Source: Bacteroidota bacterium (GTDB lineage Bacteria; Bacteroidota; Bacteroidia; Flavobacteriales; Flavobacteriaceae). Taken from it: a stretch of 7,095 nucleotides of DNA. This document shows, in pieces, positions 6,830 to 7,095 of the stretch (its first letter is position 1; every line of letters begins with the position of its first letter). A model generated the notes under the pieces. It worked only from the letters and a program-made list of their open reading frames with translations. It was not told where the DNA came from and ran no database searches. The stretch lies in contig JADFSQ010000103.1 of the NCBI GenBank assembly GCA_022560715.1, positions 1 to 7,095 on the forward strand. The letters are read 5' to 3'. The position numbers and the translations under genes were made by a program.

Positions 6830-6845
6830 GTAACTGATTGGTTAC
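6830..6845. promoter_or_regulatory. Probable ArsR operator 1, over the transcription start
   Basis: GTAACTGATTGGTTAC is an inverted repeat with GTAAC and GTTAC half-sites separated by 6 bp. It lies directly after the -7 box and covers the predicted transcription start, the classical place for an autorepressor site. Binding by the adjacent ArsR protein is inferred from position and symmetry. Confidence 0.65.
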
Positions 6846-6876
6846 AAATATATATGTAATCTTTCGGTTATGCAAA
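6845..6876 (-). promoter_or_regulatory. Promoter of the arsR-SRPBCC unit
   Basis: On the minus strand TATATTTG (6852-6845) is an exact TAnnTTTG -7 box. TTTG (6876-6873) is the -33 box, with a 20-nt spacer. The start of transcription should be near 6838-6840, leaving a leader of only about 16-18 nt before the arsR ATG. This is the best promoter in the window. Confidence 0.8.
6856..6871. promoter_or_regulatory. Probable ArsR operator 2, between the promoter boxes
   Basis: GTAATCTTTCGGTTAT repeats the pattern of the operator at 6830-6845: GTAA, a pyrimidine pair, four variable bases, then GGTTA and a pyrimidine. It sits in the spacer between the -33 and -7 boxes, centred 26 bp from the first copy. 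The symmetry is weaker (GTAAT against GTTAT). Confidence 0.5.
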
Positions 6877-6899
6877 TATTTTTAAAGAAAATTTAGAGA

Positions 6900-7095
6900 A
6901 ATGAGTTATTTTTTTACTTACACAATTTATGAGATAGTGTCATAACTAAAAACACTAAAGGTCAATACAAAGGTCAAAATCAGTTGATTTTACTCTTTTT
7001 TATGGGTTTGTGCACCTGTCCGACTTTGGCGGAACGATTACCAGTGTTGCATGCAGTTTTATTTAATTGTTAAATGTTTCCTCAAATGTATTTTC
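6900..7095. other. Gene-free stretch at the window end
   Basis: No reading frame here has a convincing start, length or recognisable product, and no tRNA or rRNA is seen. It holds a tandem pair of AAAGGTCAA (6957-6965 and 6969-6977), a small AT-rich inverted repeat AAAATCA/TGATTTT (6976-6991) followed by a T6 run (6995-7001 region), and a more GC-rich patch (about 7007-7055) with the palindromes GTGCAC and TGCATGCA (7048-7055). An ATG at 7074 starts an open frame, but it runs off the window after a few codons. Confidence 0.5.

Noticed and set aside
1..7095. CRISPR array, tRNA, rRNA, toxin-antitoxin or defence genes
   Set aside because: No regularly spaced repeats, no tRNA or rRNA signatures and no recognisable defence proteins were seen on either strand.

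Overview
The window looks like chromosome from a member of the Bacteroidota, most likely Flavobacteriaceae. It is AT-rich, two promoters match the Bacteroidota TTTG / TAnnTTTG pattern, Shine-Dalgarno sites are mostly absent, and the proteins (FabD, LspA, the large FAD-dependent dehydrogenase, the ArsR plus AHSA1 pair) read like flavobacterial homologues. This taxonomy is inferred from style and protein sequence, not from a search.

Layout. Positions 1 to about 127 are the 3' end of a group II intron on the + strand: a complete 34-nt domain V, then domain VI with a candidate branch-point A. It ends only a few bases past the stop codon of a minus-strand operon, fabD > lspA > unknown two-helix membrane protein (2051 down to 132). 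lspA and the last gene overlap by 7 nt. The operon has a recognisable promoter at about 2110-2143. Between it and the next gene lies a near-perfect palindrome (2272-2304). A minus-strand FAD-dependent dehydrogenase of the COG2509 type (2327-3883) is divergent, across about 50 nt, from a plus-strand Ntn-hydrolase of the penicillin/AHL acylase family (3934-6033) that carries a lipoprotein signal. A bidirectional terminator (6025-6060) separates the acylase from a convergent minus-strand unit: an ArsR-family repressor gene followed by an AHSA1/SRPBCC gene. The promoter of that unit carries two copies of an inverted-repeat operator. The last roughly 195 bases hold no recognisable gene.

How it fits together. 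FabD loads malonyl onto acyl carrier protein for fatty-acid synthesis, and LspA cleaves lipoprotein signal peptides; both serve envelope building. The acylase encoded nearby is itself a predicted LspA substrate. The ArsR/AHSA1 unit would normally be a self-repressed pair, but here it is damaged. The SRPBCC reading frame is shifted twice, by what look like two small deletions (about 11 and 13 nt by comparison with the family pattern), and the ArsR stop codon has been lost at an A7 run, so the repressor runs on into the partner's N-terminus.

I do not see a new defence or mobile system. The points most worth checking are the decaying ArsR/SRPBCC unit with its paired operators, the group II intron end beside the lspA operon, and the acylase, whose active-site residues match AHL acylases rather than penicillin G acylase.
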